Below, one piece after another: positions 8,438 to 19,089 of a DNA stretch of 32,098 bases. Both the position numbers and the translations under genes were made by a program. Source of the stretch: Bacteroidetes bacterium 4572_117 (GTDB lineage Bacteria > Bacteroidota > Bacteroidia > Bacteroidales > NBLH01). Position 1 is the first letter of the stretch, and the number at the start of each line of letters is the position of its first letter. The DNA is taken from positions 1 to 32,098 of the forward strand of contig NBLH01000024.1 in NCBI GenBank assembly GCA_002084525.1, in the 5' to 3' direction. Below the pieces are notes generated by a model. That model searched no databases. It had not been told where the DNA came from and worked only from the letters and a program-made list of their open reading frames with translations.

Positions 8438-9400
8438 ATGCCAAAACGAGTAGTTGACCACATAATGGAATCAAAGAAAACTTTGTTTTCATTTGAAATA
8501 TTGCCTCCATTAAAAGGTAAGGATATTAATTTGATTTACGATGTGATAGATCCTTTAATGGAATTTAAACCGAAGTACTTAAACATAACATATCATAGAG
8601 AAGAGGTTGTATATAAGAGACATAAGTCAGGCCTACTTGAACGGAAAACAGTACATAAGCGACCCGGGACAGTTGCAATTGCTGCTGCTATTAAATATAA
8701 ATATCGCAATGTAAATGTAGTACCTCATATAATTTGTGGGGGCTTTACAAAAGAAGAGACAGAAAATGCTTTAATTGACCTGCACTTTTTGGGGATAAGG
8801 AATTTATTGGTTTTAAGGGGCGATGCTTTATCTGCAGATAAAGATTTTAAACCGGAAATTGATGGACATTCCAATGCTTTGGATTTGGTAGAGCAAATCG
8901 GAAACCTGAACAAGGGCAGATATTTAGATGAAGAATTGGAAAATACAACCAAAATGGATTTTTCTTATGGGATTGCCGGATACCCTGAAAAACATTTTGA
9001 AGCACCCAATATTCAATCTGACTTATATTATTTGAAAAAGAAAGTAGAAGCAGGGGCAGAATATATTGTAACACAGATGTTTTATGATAATCAAAAATAT
9101 TTTGATTTTGTTGATCTTTGCCGTAAAAATGGAATTAATGTGCCAATTATGCCCGGGATAAAACCAATTTCTATTGCACGCCACCTTAACATATTACCTT
9201 CAATTTTCAATATTGATATACCTGAAGCGCTCGCAATTGAAGTACGAAAATGCAAAACAAATAAAGATGTGAGGCAAGTTGGTGTTGAATGGGCTATTGA
9301 GCAGTCAAAAGAGCTGATTAAACACAATGTGCCATCAGTACATTATTATACCATGGGTAAAGCAGATAACATATTCAATATAGCTAAAGCGGTGTTTTAG
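8438..9400 (+). CDS. metF: Methylenetetrahydrofolate reductase
   Basis: FSFEILPPLKGKDI, VVPHIICGGFTKEE, LVLRGDAL, AGYPEKHFEAPN, AGAEYIVTQMFYDNQKYFDF, MPGIKPIS. Confidence 0.92.
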   Translation: MPKRVVDHIMESKKTLFSFEILPPLKGKDINLIYDVIDPLMEFKPKYLNITYHREEVVYKRHKSGLLERKTVHKRPGTVAIAAAIKYKYRNVNVVPHIICGGFTKEETENALIDLHFLGIRNLLVLRGDALSADKDFKPEIDGHSNALDLVEQIGNLNKGRYLDEELENTTKMDFSYGIAGYPEKHFEAPNIQSDLYYLKKKVEAGAEYIVTQMFYDNQKYFDFVDLCRKNGINVPIMPGIKPISIARHLNILPSIFNIDIPEALAIEVRKCKTNKDVRQVGVEWAIEQSKELIKHNVPSVHYYTMGKADNIFNIAKAVF

Positions 9401-11748
9401 TTTTTCAAGTCATCAATTATTTTTTGCAGGGCAATTATTTTTTGTTCAAGTGCTTTTTGTTCCGTAATATTTATACCAATATTAATAATTTTGTATGGTT
9501 TTCCTTCGTTATCTTTTATTGGCACATAAATTTCGGATATCCACAAATTCCCATAATTTGTTTGGGTTTTGAATAACCTTTTCCGGGTAAGCCCTTTTCT
9601 TAAATCATTCCAGAATTTTTTGAAAGCTTCGGGGTCTTCTTTTGATTCTATGGCAAATTCGCTTTGATTCTTCCCAATCATCATGCTTTCTTTTAAGCCT
9701 GCATCACGTAGATTTGTGTCCTTAATTTCTAAAATGGTTCCATTCATATCATACCAAACCACAGAGCCAATTTTTATTAAAGCATTAATAACTGCCTCGG
9801 TTTCAATATCTTTCAATGTTGCCTCTTCTTGTGTTTTTTGAAGTTCAATTAAGTTTTCTTGCAAATCCTGTTCTCTTTGTTGAATTTTTTCTGATTGGAC
9901 CTGGTATTTTTTAAGTAATTCTTTTTGTTTTAAGTTTTTGTCTGCAATAGATATGGATGATGCAATCCTTTCACCTATATTTTTCAAAAAATCAATTTCA
10001 AATTCTGCAAAGGCATGGAGCGATGCTATTTCAATTACCCCAAAAGTTTCAGACTCAAACATTAATGGGAGTAATAATAAACCATGAGGTTCATGTCCGC
10101 CAAGCCCAGATGATATAAAAGCGTAGTTATCGGGTAAATTTGTTAATTCAATAAGTTCTTTTTCTTGAAAACATCTGCCTACAAGGCTTTCACCAATTTC
10201 TATTTTTGTATCAAGTGCTTTTCTACGATTATATGCAAATGTTGTGCGCATTTCCAAAAATGGTTTTTCAGGATTCTCGTCATTTAGTAAAAAAATTGCT
10301 CCCTGTTCTGCTTTCAAATAATTTACAACTTTACTAATAATATTAAAAAGATATTCATCCAGGTCATCGGTACTCTTTCTAAGTACTTCGCCAAGTTCTG
10401 TAATACCATTTTGGACCCAATTTATTTTTTTTCGTTCCAAGTTCCTTATATCTTCCTGTTCTTGTGCTATTTGCAAATTATTTTTCATTTCAATCAAGGC
10501 ATTTCCGAGAACATCTTGGCTACCTAGGGCTTTGTAATCTGTTGTAAAATCGCCTTGCCCTATTTTTTTTGCAAAGTTTGCTGTTTCGTTTAAAGTTGAC
10601 ATAAGCTTGTTTAACGACCTTGCCATTTCAGCCAGCTCATCATTCGAATGTGCCCTTACTTTTTTCGAGAAATTAATAATCCCCCTGTCCAAATCTTTCA
10701 AGATTGAGGTTGACTGCTTCAAGGAGAGGGTTATTCTTTGGGTAAAAATTAAAGTTATTAACGAAAAGCTCATTAAACCAATGAAGCCGATTAATAATGA
10801 ATAATTGAAATTTGTAACTACTTCTTCCTCAATTTTTTTTGTGGGTGCAACCAAACAAATTGACCATGGCGTATTTGTGTTGCCCACCATAATTGGTGCA
10901 AAAGAAACATAACTTGAGTATGAAGTGCTGTCTTCAAAGGTGAATGAAAACCCTTTTCCTTCCTTGACCTTTTTCATTACTTCATGCTTTGCAAATCCGG
11001 GGAATACACTAATTAAACTATCCCCTGCATTTTTTTCCTCCGGGAAAGATATAATTGTACCATTATTTGCAATTAAAAAAGTGTAGCTGTTATCAAAGGG
11101 CCTGATTCTATCTGTAATTTCCTGGAAACGGGCTAATGTAATATCAATTCCTGCAATTCCTATAAAATCATCATCTTTCATTATTGGTACCGCAACACTT
11201 GTTTCAAGAATGGAATCTCCTCCTTCTTCAGGCGAATAAACATAAAAGTATGGATTTGTTATAAGTTCTTTTTTCGATATTTTTGCGTTGTAATAAGTAC
11301 TACCGAAAACGTCGCCATCAGTATCAACAGTATCAACTATAAAATTTAGGTTGCCAGACTCTTGAACTGTGGCAGTCCTTTGCCGCCCGTAAGGTAATGT
11401 ATATGAGCGATCTATATATTGTAACTCCCATGACATCCATACAGATAAATATTCAGGGTGGCCATTGAGTACATTGCCTAGTATATTCTGGTAGACTGGC
11501 TCTCTTACCTTATTTGAAATCTGGTTATAACCCTTAAAAGCCAAAGAAAGGGTTTGGGCAACCCTCAAATCTTGTTCAAGTGTAGATTTAACCGATTGGG
11601 CCGCCTGTTCTGCATATGAATCTGCCAGATGTTTTGCATCACGTAAAGAAGCATTGCGATATCCAAAAATTATATAGCCCAGAACGCTGGTAAATAAAAT
11701 AAATGACGATAAAAAGACAAATAAAAATATTTTTGCACGAATCTTCAT
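9397..11748 (-). CDS. Membrane sensor protein (Cache - HAMP - GAF - PAS) without recognisable kinase or other output domain
   Basis: N-terminal TM, Cache-like extracellular region, second TM, HAMP-like, GAF-like (LGEVLRKSTDDLDEYLFNIISKVVNYLKAEQGAIFLL), terminal PAS ending ITEQKALEQKIIALQKIIDDLKN. Confidence 0.75.
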   Translation of the reverse strand: MKIRAKIFLFVFLSSFILFTSVLGYIIFGYRNASLRDAKHLADSYAEQAAQSVKSTLEQDLRVAQTLSLAFKGYNQISNKVREPVYQNILGNVLNGHPEYLSVWMSWELQYIDRSYTLPYGRQRTATVQESGNLNFIVDTVDTDGDVFGSTYYNAKISKKELITNPYFYVYSPEEGGDSILETSVAVPIMKDDDFIGIAGIDITLARFQEITDRIRPFDNSYTFLIANNGTIISFPEEKNAGDSLISVFPGFAKHEVMKKVKEGKGFSFTFEDSTSYSSYVSFAPIMVGNTNTPWSICLVAPTKKIEEEVVTNFNYSLLIGFIGLMSFSLITLIFTQRITLSLKQSTSILKDLDRGIINFSKKVRAHSNDELAEMARSLNKLMSTLNETANFAKKIGQGDFTTDYKALGSQDVLGNALIEMKNNLQIAQEQEDIRNLERKKINWVQNGITELGEVLRKSTDDLDEYLFNIISKVVNYLKAEQGAIFLLNDENPEKPFLEMRTTFAYNRRKALDTKIEIGESLVGRCFQEKELIELTNLPDNYAFISSGLGGHEPHGLLLLPLMFESETFGVIEIASLHAFAEFEIDFLKNIGERIASSISIADKNLKQKELLKKYQVQSEKIQQREQDLQENLIELQKTQEEATLKDIETEAVINALIKIGSVVWYDMNGTILEIKDTNLRDAGLKESMMIGKNQSEFAIESKEDPEAFKKFWNDLRKGLTRKRLFKTQTNYGNLWISEIYVPIKDNEGKPYKIINIGINITEQKALEQKIIALQKIIDDLKN

Positions 11749-11824
11749 TATAACATTTCGTTAATTAAACATGATATTGTCCAACTTATTATTGATAAAC
11801 AAAGAATTTGCCAAGAAGCATTTT

Positions 11825-12946
11825 CTAACCAATAATTGATACTTCTTTAGCATTTTTAGCAGGTTTATAGCTTTGGTCGCGCAAAAATGGAATAAAGCCT
11901 GCATCTACAATTGCTTTTTGAATTCCCTCTGCATCAAATTGTTGTGTTGCCCCTGCAACTGAAACAACATTTTCTTCAATCATTATTGAACCAAAATCAT
12001 TAGCGCCTGCGTGAAGGCACATTTTTGCCGTTTCTTCACCAACTGTTAACCACGATGCTTGTATATTCTTAATATTTGGCAGCATAATCCTGCTTATGGC
12101 TATTGTTCTAATATATTCTTCTGATTTTATGGTATTCACAATACCATCCTCTGTATTAAGTTGTGTGCCTTCATCCATAAATGGCCAAGGGATAAATGAT
12201 ATAAAACCATAGGCATTGTTCTCTTTTTCGTCTTGAACCTCCCGTACACGTATTAAATGCTCAATTCTTTCTTTTTTTGTTTCAATATGCCCAAACATCA
12301 TGGTTGCCGATGTAATAATATTTAATTTGTGGGCTTCGCGCATAACATCAAGCCATTGATTTGCACTACATTTCCCACGGGAAACTATTTTACGTACCCG
12401 GTCAACCAAAATTTCGGCACCCGCACCCGGCAAGCTGTCTAAACCCGCTTCAATAAGCTTTTCTAAAACATGTTTGTTCGATTTTTTTTCAATACGTGCA
12501 ATATGGGCAATTTCTGCCGGGCCTAAAGCATGGAGTTTTAAATCGGGATAAATAGATTTTAATTCACTAAATAACTTTGTATAAAAGCTTAAACCTAATT
12601 TTGGGTGCAAGCCGCCTTGTAATAATAATTGGTCGCCGTTAAATTTGCGCAATACTTCAATTTTTTCTTTATACTCTTCAATACTTGTAATGTATACATC
12701 GGGTGCACCCGGACGACGATAAAAGTTGCAAAATTTACATTGCGCAACGCACACATTTGTAATATTTACGTTCCTATCTATTATCCAGCCAACCTTATTG
12801 CTGTTTTGGCCGTGTATTTTTAGTTTAATTTCATTTGCTAGGTACATTAAATCAGAAACGGGTGCTTTTTCGTATAGGTACACCCCCTCTTCAATGCTTA
12901 AAAAATTTAAATCAAGTGCCTTTTTATAAATATCGTTGTAAATCAT
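11825..12946 (-). CDS. mqnC: Cyclic dehypoxanthinyl futalosine synthase (radical SAM, menaquinone biosynthesis)
   Basis: NVTNVCVAQCKFCNFYRRPGAPDVY (CxxxCxxC), QGGLHPKL, AGLDSLPGAGAEILVDRVR, MREAHKLNIITSATMMFGHIET, FISFIPWPF. Confidence 0.85.
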   Translation of the reverse strand: MIYNDIYKKALDLNFLSIEEGVYLYEKAPVSDLMYLANEIKLKIHGQNSNKVGWIIDRNVNITNVCVAQCKFCNFYRRPGAPDVYITSIEEYKEKIEVLRKFNGDQLLLQGGLHPKLGLSFYTKLFSELKSIYPDLKLHALGPAEIAHIARIEKKSNKHVLEKLIEAGLDSLPGAGAEILVDRVRKIVSRGKCSANQWLDVMREAHKLNIITSATMMFGHIETKKERIEHLIRVREVQDEKENNAYGFISFIPWPFMDEGTQLNTEDGIVNTIKSEEYIRTIAISRIMLPNIKNIQASWLTVGEETAKMCLHAGANDFGSIMIEENVVSVAGATQQFDAEGIQKAIVDAGFIPFLRDQSYKPAKNAKEVSIIG

Positions 12947-13195
12947 TTGTTTTTTGTAATTATTCGAAATTGGGCAATTAGTAACTGTTATTTATCTGTT
13001 TGCAATATTAATCGACAAACTTACATAATTTTTTTCCGCAATTTATTTTATATTGTTCAAAAATTTAGATAAAAGGCTTTTATTTGATATTTTCGCTGTT
13101 TGTTATTTAACAGGACAAAAAGCCCAAGTTTAAAACAACATTGTTATTTTAAACATTTGCAATACTAAATTATAAAATAATTAAACTATAAAAAA

Positions 13196-14629
13196 ATGTC
13201 AATAAATATAAATAAAAGGGTTTCGGTAAAAGAAAATGAAGCATTACTGATATTAACTGACTCACCCGACAAAATTGAAGGGTTTCAATTAGCTGATAAT
13301 GAACTGAATTATGTGAAAAGAGCATACGAAAAAAAAGAAAAGTTAATTCCAGTAAATCAATATAACAGATGGGTTTTTATTCAGTTTTTACCAACAAAAG
13401 ATAATAAAAACGAAAACAGGGAAGAACTTAGGAGATTGGCAGTAAAGTTAAAACCTTATTTAAATACGAACAAAATTGAAGAAATTCAGATTGTTGGGAC
13501 AACAAATAATAAACAACTGCAACTTGATTATGCTGAAGGGCTTGCTTTAAGCCATTACCAGTTTTTAAAATATTTTGAAAAAAAAGAGGAGAAAAAGAAT
13601 TCCTTAAAATCAATTTACATAGTAAATAACGATTTAAAAACAGGGGAAATAAATGAGTTATCGGTTATAATAGAGTCTGTTTATGGCGCACGCACATTGG
13701 TTAACGAGCCATTGTCTTTTTTAGATACAGAACAAATGGTTATTGAGGTAAAGAACCTTAGTAAACAGTCGGGTTTTAAGCTTGAAGTTCTTGAAAAAAG
13801 ACAAATCGAAAGCTTAAAAATGGGTGGTTTACTTGCTGTAAATCAAGGCAGTAAAATCCCGCCAAGGTTTATGATATTAAGTTGGGAACCTGAAAACGCA
13901 GAAAATAAAAAACCTATTGTACTTGTAGGCAAAGGTATAGTTTATGATACAGGTGGATATAGCCTAAAACCTACCGCCAACAGTATGGATCAAATGAAAT
14001 CTGACATGGGTGGGGCAGCCACAGTAGCTGCAACATTAGCGGCCATATCAAAAGCAAAACTACCTGTGAAAGTAATTGGCTTAATTCCTGTTACCGACAA
14101 TGCTATTGGCCCCAATGCATATGTACCTGGCGATGTAATAACTATGCACAATGGTAAAACAGTTGAAGTTTTAAATACTGATGCTGAAGGTAGGTTAATT
14201 TTGGCAGATGCCTTAAGCTATGCAAAAAAATACGAGCCGGAATTGGTATTTGATTTGGCTACCTTAACCGGTGCCGCTGCTTATGCAATTGGCTATTATG
14301 GCATTGTTGCAATGGGTACGGCAAATGAAAAAATATTTGGGAAATTAACAAATAGTGGCGAAAGCACTTGTGAACGAATTGTAAGGTTTCCTTTTTGGGA
14401 CGATTATAAAGAATTGTTGAAGTCGAATATTGCAGATTTGAAAAATATTGGCGGAAGGGTTGCAGGTGCAATCACAGCAGGTAAGTTCCTTGAGTACTTT
14501 ACTGATTATCAGTGGATACACCTTGATATTGCAGGCCCTTCGTACGTAGAAAAAGACATTCATTATTTAACCACAGGAGGAACAGGGGCAGGGACACGCT
14601 TGTTGTTTGATTTTCTGAAAAATTATTAA
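13196..14629 (+). CDS. pepA: Leucyl aminopeptidase (peptidase family M17)
   Basis: VGKGIVYDTGGYSLKP, MKSDMGGAATV, and signature NTDAEGRLILADAL. Confidence 0.9.
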   Translation: MSININKRVSVKENEALLILTDSPDKIEGFQLADNELNYVKRAYEKKEKLIPVNQYNRWVFIQFLPTKDNKNENREELRRLAVKLKPYLNTNKIEEIQIVGTTNNKQLQLDYAEGLALSHYQFLKYFEKKEEKKNSLKSIYIVNNDLKTGEINELSVIIESVYGARTLVNEPLSFLDTEQMVIEVKNLSKQSGFKLEVLEKRQIESLKMGGLLAVNQGSKIPPRFMILSWEPENAENKKPIVLVGKGIVYDTGGYSLKPTANSMDQMKSDMGGAATVAATLAAISKAKLPVKVIGLIPVTDNAIGPNAYVPGDVITMHNGKTVEVLNTDAEGRLILADALSYAKKYEPELVFDLATLTGAAAYAIGYYGIVAMGTANEKIFGKLTNSGESTCERIVRFPFWDDYKELLKSNIADLKNIGGRVAGAITAGKFLEYFTDYQWIHLDIAGPSYVEKDIHYLTTGGTGAGTRLLFDFLKNY

Positions 14630-14796
14630 TTGCGAAAAACAAATAAGCTCCAGTGCTTTTTAATATGTAAACCCTGAGTAGTATATGTAATTGATATTCT
14701 TTCAAATATCAAATTTGAATTTACAATTAATTTTTAACAAATGCTTAATAAAGATTTTTGGCTATCTGGCCATTAAAAACACTAAAAAACAAACAG

Positions 14797-15864
14797 ATGA
14801 AACAAATAAAAGAGGAGAAAAAATTAAGGATTGGGATTAGCCATGGCGATATTAACGGCATTAGTTACGAGATAATTATAAAAACTTTAATGGACAACCG
14901 GTTATTCGAACTATTTACACCTATAATGTATGGTTCATCTAAAATAGTTGCATATCACCGCAAGGCGTTAAACATAACAAATTTCAGCATGAATAATATA
15001 AAAACCCCGGCAGATGCAAATCCAAAAAGGGCAAATATTATTAATTGCATTGATGAAAATACAAGGGTCGAATTGGGGAAATCGACACAAATGGCAGGCG
15101 AGGCTTCGTTCAGGTCGCTTGAAAGGGCTGTTGAAGATATAAAAAAAGGCGAAGTTGATATTTTAATCACTGCACCAATTAATAAACATAATATCCAGGT
15201 AAAAGGATTTGATTTTCCGGGGCATACAGAGTATTTAAAAACCAAGTTTGACGCAAGTGATGTTTTGATGTTAATGGTTAGCGAAAATTTTAGGGTAGGG
15301 GTTGTTACAGGCCATATTCCTTTAAAAAACGTATCGGAAGCTGTAACTAAAGAGGCAATACTTTCTAAATTGCGCATATTAAATAAATCATTAATAGAAG
15401 ATTTTGCCATTACAAACCCCAAAATTGCTGTACTAGGTCTTAATCCTCATGCCGGGGACAATGGACTGATTGGAAGCGAAGAGCAAAACATTATCCGTCC
15501 CGCAATTGATGTGGCTAGAAAGGAGAACATTATGGCGCTGGGGCCTTATCCTGCTGATGGTTTATTTGGTTCTGATGATTATCAAAAATTTGACGCAATT
15601 TTGGCAATGTATCACGATCAGGGTTTGGCGCCGTTTAAATCGCTGGTTTTTTCAAAAGGTGTAAATTATACAGCCGGGCTTCCATTTGTAAGAACTTCGC
15701 CGGCACATGGTACGGCTTATGATTTGGCAGGTAAAAACAAAGCTACACCGGAATCTTTCAGGCAGGCACTCTATCTAGCCATAGATATACACAAAAACAG
15801 ACAGAGATACAAAGAGCTGACTGCGAGTAAGTTAAAAAAACAGAATGTACAAAAAACATCTTGA
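14797..15864 (+). CDS. pdxA: 4-hydroxythreonine-4-phosphate dehydrogenase
   Basis: IGISHGDINGISYEIIIKTL, ITAPINKHNIQVKGFDFPGHTEYL, VTGHIPLKNV, LGLNPHAGDNGLIGSEE, AMYHDQGLAPFKSL, FVRTSPAHGTAYDLAGK. ATG at 14797 preferred over the ORF start at 14758. Confidence 0.9.
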   Translation: MKQIKEEKKLRIGISHGDINGISYEIIIKTLMDNRLFELFTPIMYGSSKIVAYHRKALNITNFSMNNIKTPADANPKRANIINCIDENTRVELGKSTQMAGEASFRSLERAVEDIKKGEVDILITAPINKHNIQVKGFDFPGHTEYLKTKFDASDVLMLMVSENFRVGVVTGHIPLKNVSEAVTKEAILSKLRILNKSLIEDFAITNPKIAVLGLNPHAGDNGLIGSEEQNIIRPAIDVARKENIMALGPYPADGLFGSDDYQKFDAILAMYHDQGLAPFKSLVFSKGVNYTAGLPFVRTSPAHGTAYDLAGKNKATPESFRQALYLAIDIHKNRQRYKELTASKLKKQNVQKTS

Positions 15865-16038
15865 GGGGGTAGCGTAGTCACATAAAAACATGGAATAAAT
15901 TTAGTCTGTGTTATTTTGCAGCTTAGAGTTTTTTTGCGGCAATAATTATGTTGGTTAAAAATTAATTAATAATATTTGCAAAATGTTTTTTTATCTTAAA
16001 TATTTATTTACTTTTGCAGTCCGAAATTAAACATTTCA

Positions 16039-16112
16039 GGGCCCATAGCTCAGCTGGTTAGAGCACCTGACTCATAATCAGGGGGTCCATGGTTCAAGCC
16101 CATGTGGGCCCA
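16039..16112 (+). tRNA. tRNA with CAU anticodon (tRNA-Met, or lysidine-modified tRNA-Ile2)
   Basis: 7-bp acceptor GGGCCCA/TGGGCCC, AGCTCAGCTGGTTAGAGC D-arm, CCTGACTCATAATCAGG anticodon arm, CATGGTTCAAGCCCATG T-arm; discriminator A, CCA not encoded. Confidence 0.93.
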
Positions 16113-16267
16113 CTTAAAAAGCTACCATCAGCAAGAATAGTGATCCCGGTAAAACCCTTATATTCAGACATCCTGACTTATCGTAAACTGAATTGTCTTA
16201 TTTTTTTCTACTTTCATTAAAATCATATTTTATATGATATTGTTTATTTGAAAGCTAAATAGTTTGG

Positions 16268-18511
16268 CTATTTTCTGTTATATTTAATTTCATTTATCTG
16301 TTTGGCAATGAGTTCAGCTTTTTTTAACTGCTTTTCTTGTGTGTAAAAATAATTTAAAGCGTGCAAATAGTCTAAATTACCGGGGCTTATACTTATAGCT
16401 TTTTTAAGTGCATTTTCAGCTTTGGTTTTTTTGCCTGTTTTATGATAAAGCAAACCCAGGTTATAATAAATTCTTGACATATTGGGGTTTATTTCTGCTG
16501 CTTTCAACAAATATTTAATTGCTTCATTGAACTTGTTTTTCTCGCTTTTTATCAATCCCAAATAGTAGTAGCCTTCATAACCAGACTCACCTGTATTAAT
16601 TAAGCTAAGTAGCACACTCTCGGCTTTATCAATTTGCTTTATTTGGCTATAAAGGATGGCAAGGTTAATGTATGCCGGAATAAAGAATTTGTCAATTCTT
16701 ATTGCTTCCTTATACTCCTTAACGGCACGGTTGTATTGTTTTAGGTTTTGATATAAATTACCAGAATTGTGCCGGCTACCTGCAAAATCAGATGAATGAT
16801 TCAAATAAGCTATATATTCAGCCAAAGCATCATTATATGGTTTTTCATAGTCCTTACCAACTTGCACATTTGGGATTTCCAATAATTTTTGTGATGCTTC
16901 AATTCGGATTGATTTTATGGAATCAAGCAAAAGCCCTTTTATTTTGTCGATATAATACTCCCGATTGGGATGAAAATAGTTGCTAATTGCAGTATACCGT
17001 ATCATAGGATTATTGTTATTGAGTTCATTTTCAATAACTTTTGAATTTTGTTCCGCCTGATAATTAGATAGATAGGATATAGCAATAGATTTAACCATAT
17101 TAGAACTTGAATCATTTTGAACTAATTTAGATAATTGTCTATCAACACCCGGCTCAAATTTCTCAGCAGCTGCAAATACAGTCCCATAATGCAATGGCGG
17201 TTCGTGTTTGTACCAATCTTTAATATGTTTTTCAGCCCATTCAGGTTTTTCGTCGCTATGGCAACCTTTACAAGCATTTGGTGTGCCAATCGTCCTTGTT
17301 AAGTCAGGTCTGGGAATCCGTATACTGTGGTCTCGCCTAAAATCGACCCCCATAAATTTAGCCCCTGTCATGTGGCAATCAACACATTGTGTACCATTAC
17401 CAATTTCGTAAACCCCATTATTTGACAACAAGCCTTTCATTTTATCCCCTTTATGGAAATGGTGGCCGTAACTGGCATATTTTTCTTCCGTATGGCATTG
17501 ATAACACACCCCATTACCATCTTTCTTAAGTTTTAAACCATGTATATCATGACAATCGGCACAACGGACATGCTCGTTATGCATTTTGCTTTGCGTGAAG
17601 GAGGCAAAAACATAATCCTCTTCTAAAATCTGGCCATCAATATGAAAATATGGTGCTTTTCCCAGTTGCGGAATAAACTGATCCATATATGAATTGCCGG
17701 TATGTTTGTTATCTCCCAAACCACTTCTGCGGGAATGGCAATATGCACATTGATCCAACATTTCTTCGGTATTTAAATTCTTTTGTTTTACAAAAAAACC
17801 AGAATTTGCAATTTCAGGCCTGTCTTCTTCAACAATTGTTGCCCATTCGTTATGTATCGAAGCCGGCCCGTGGCAAGCCTCACAACTAACGTTTATTTCT
17901 GAATAAGTGCTGTTAAATTCGTGTGTTTCAGGGTTATAGCCTTTATGGTAATTTGTTGTATGGCACTCTACACACATGCCGTTCCAGTTCTGGCCATTAT
18001 TTGTCCAGTATAACCAGTCGTCATGTTTTATTTCCAAATCTTCATATACTGTTTCGCCCATGTGGTACCATGAGTTTGTTTGTACATCCCAAGCAATTGG
18101 CAGTAATTGAAACCTTCCTTTGTCAAAAGCGATTACGTATTGTTGTAATGGTCTAACGCCAAAAGTATATGCGATTTCATATTCTTCAGGCTTACCTTCA
18201 GGGCCTTGTGTATAAACATAAAATTTGTTGCCTTTTTTATAGAATTTACTGGTAAAACCTTTAAAAGCATGTGTGGTATTATTAAAATCGGCAACAACTG
18301 ATTTTGCATTAGCTGTATCCATGGCTAATTGATGATCAGACCCCACCCAATCATCAAATTCTTTTTTATGGCATTCTACGCATGTTTTACTTCCTACAAA
18401 AGTTGGTTTTGTATGGCTAAGTTGCTTTTTTTTATTAAGGCTACATTTGATTAGCGAGATAAAAAAAAATATCAATAAAATACTGCCTATAATGCTTATG
18501 GTGGGTTTCAT
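16268..18511 (-). CDS. Multiheme (8 CXXCH) c-type cytochrome with C-terminal TPR repeats, probable lipoprotein or exported
   Basis: CVECH, CVECH, CEACH, CAYCH, CADCH, CYQCH, CVDCH, CKGCH; C-terminal TPRs such as AYINLAILYSQIKQIDKAESVL and SRIYYNLGLLYHKTGKKTKAENALKKAISI. Confidence 0.88.
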   Translation of the reverse strand: MKPTISIIGSILLIFFFISLIKCSLNKKKQLSHTKPTFVGSKTCVECHKKEFDDWVGSDHQLAMDTANAKSVVADFNNTTHAFKGFTSKFYKKGNKFYVYTQGPEGKPEEYEIAYTFGVRPLQQYVIAFDKGRFQLLPIAWDVQTNSWYHMGETVYEDLEIKHDDWLYWTNNGQNWNGMCVECHTTNYHKGYNPETHEFNSTYSEINVSCEACHGPASIHNEWATIVEEDRPEIANSGFFVKQKNLNTEEMLDQCAYCHSRRSGLGDNKHTGNSYMDQFIPQLGKAPYFHIDGQILEEDYVFASFTQSKMHNEHVRCADCHDIHGLKLKKDGNGVCYQCHTEEKYASYGHHFHKGDKMKGLLSNNGVYEIGNGTQCVDCHMTGAKFMGVDFRRDHSIRIPRPDLTRTIGTPNACKGCHSDEKPEWAEKHIKDWYKHEPPLHYGTVFAAAEKFEPGVDRQLSKLVQNDSSSNMVKSIAISYLSNYQAEQNSKVIENELNNNNPMIRYTAISNYFHPNREYYIDKIKGLLLDSIKSIRIEASQKLLEIPNVQVGKDYEKPYNDALAEYIAYLNHSSDFAGSRHNSGNLYQNLKQYNRAVKEYKEAIRIDKFFIPAYINLAILYSQIKQIDKAESVLLSLINTGESGYEGYYYLGLIKSEKNKFNEAIKYLLKAAEINPNMSRIYYNLGLLYHKTGKKTKAENALKKAISISPGNLDYLHALNYFYTQEKQLKKAELIAKQINEIKYNRK

Positions 18512-18702
18512 TTTATTTTTGTAAGATTAAATTGATATTTATACTTATGAAAGCCCCTATTTTAGATATATCATGTGCATCTGACATAATTTTTATAACT
18601 TGATTAAAATTTATTGTCAAGCTTTTTAGCAAAATGCTGTTTTTTTTGGGTGGCAAAAATAATCAAAATTTTTGACAATGAATATCTGCACATCCACACA
18701 AT

Positions 18703-18718
18703 TAGGTGTTTTTACCTA
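18703..18718. promoter_or_regulatory. Palindromic operator upstream of the block B kinase
   Basis: TAGGTGTTTTTACCTA; TACCTTTG (-7-like) at 18733..18740. Confidence 0.5.
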
Positions 18719-19089
18719 TAATTTTTCGAGTTTACCTTTGCAAATTTACACGTATAGGTGATAGGCTGTAGTTAATAGGATAATAGCATAAGATATTCCC
18801 TAAAATTGATTTATCAATACCGCGACTGCATGAGTCGTTTTAGTTAAAAACTTTTATTTTACCATCATAAATGTGTAGTACAGAGCTTGCCGAGGTAAAT
18901 GGGTTATAATTTTTGAGAAGTCAGATAAAGCAATTTTTATAGTTTTTCTTGATAAGTTTAGTATAATTCGGACATGATAAAACCATAGTAAATATTTTTA
19001 GATATACAGAAAATCTTGTAAAACGTCATTAATTTACCTAAATTAGTCCGTTTTTTAGTATCGGTTAAGCAAGATTGAGGGTTAAAATA

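Noticed and set aside
16039-16112. tRNA-associated integration site
   Set aside because: No integrase gene or duplicated tRNA 3' end seen nearby.
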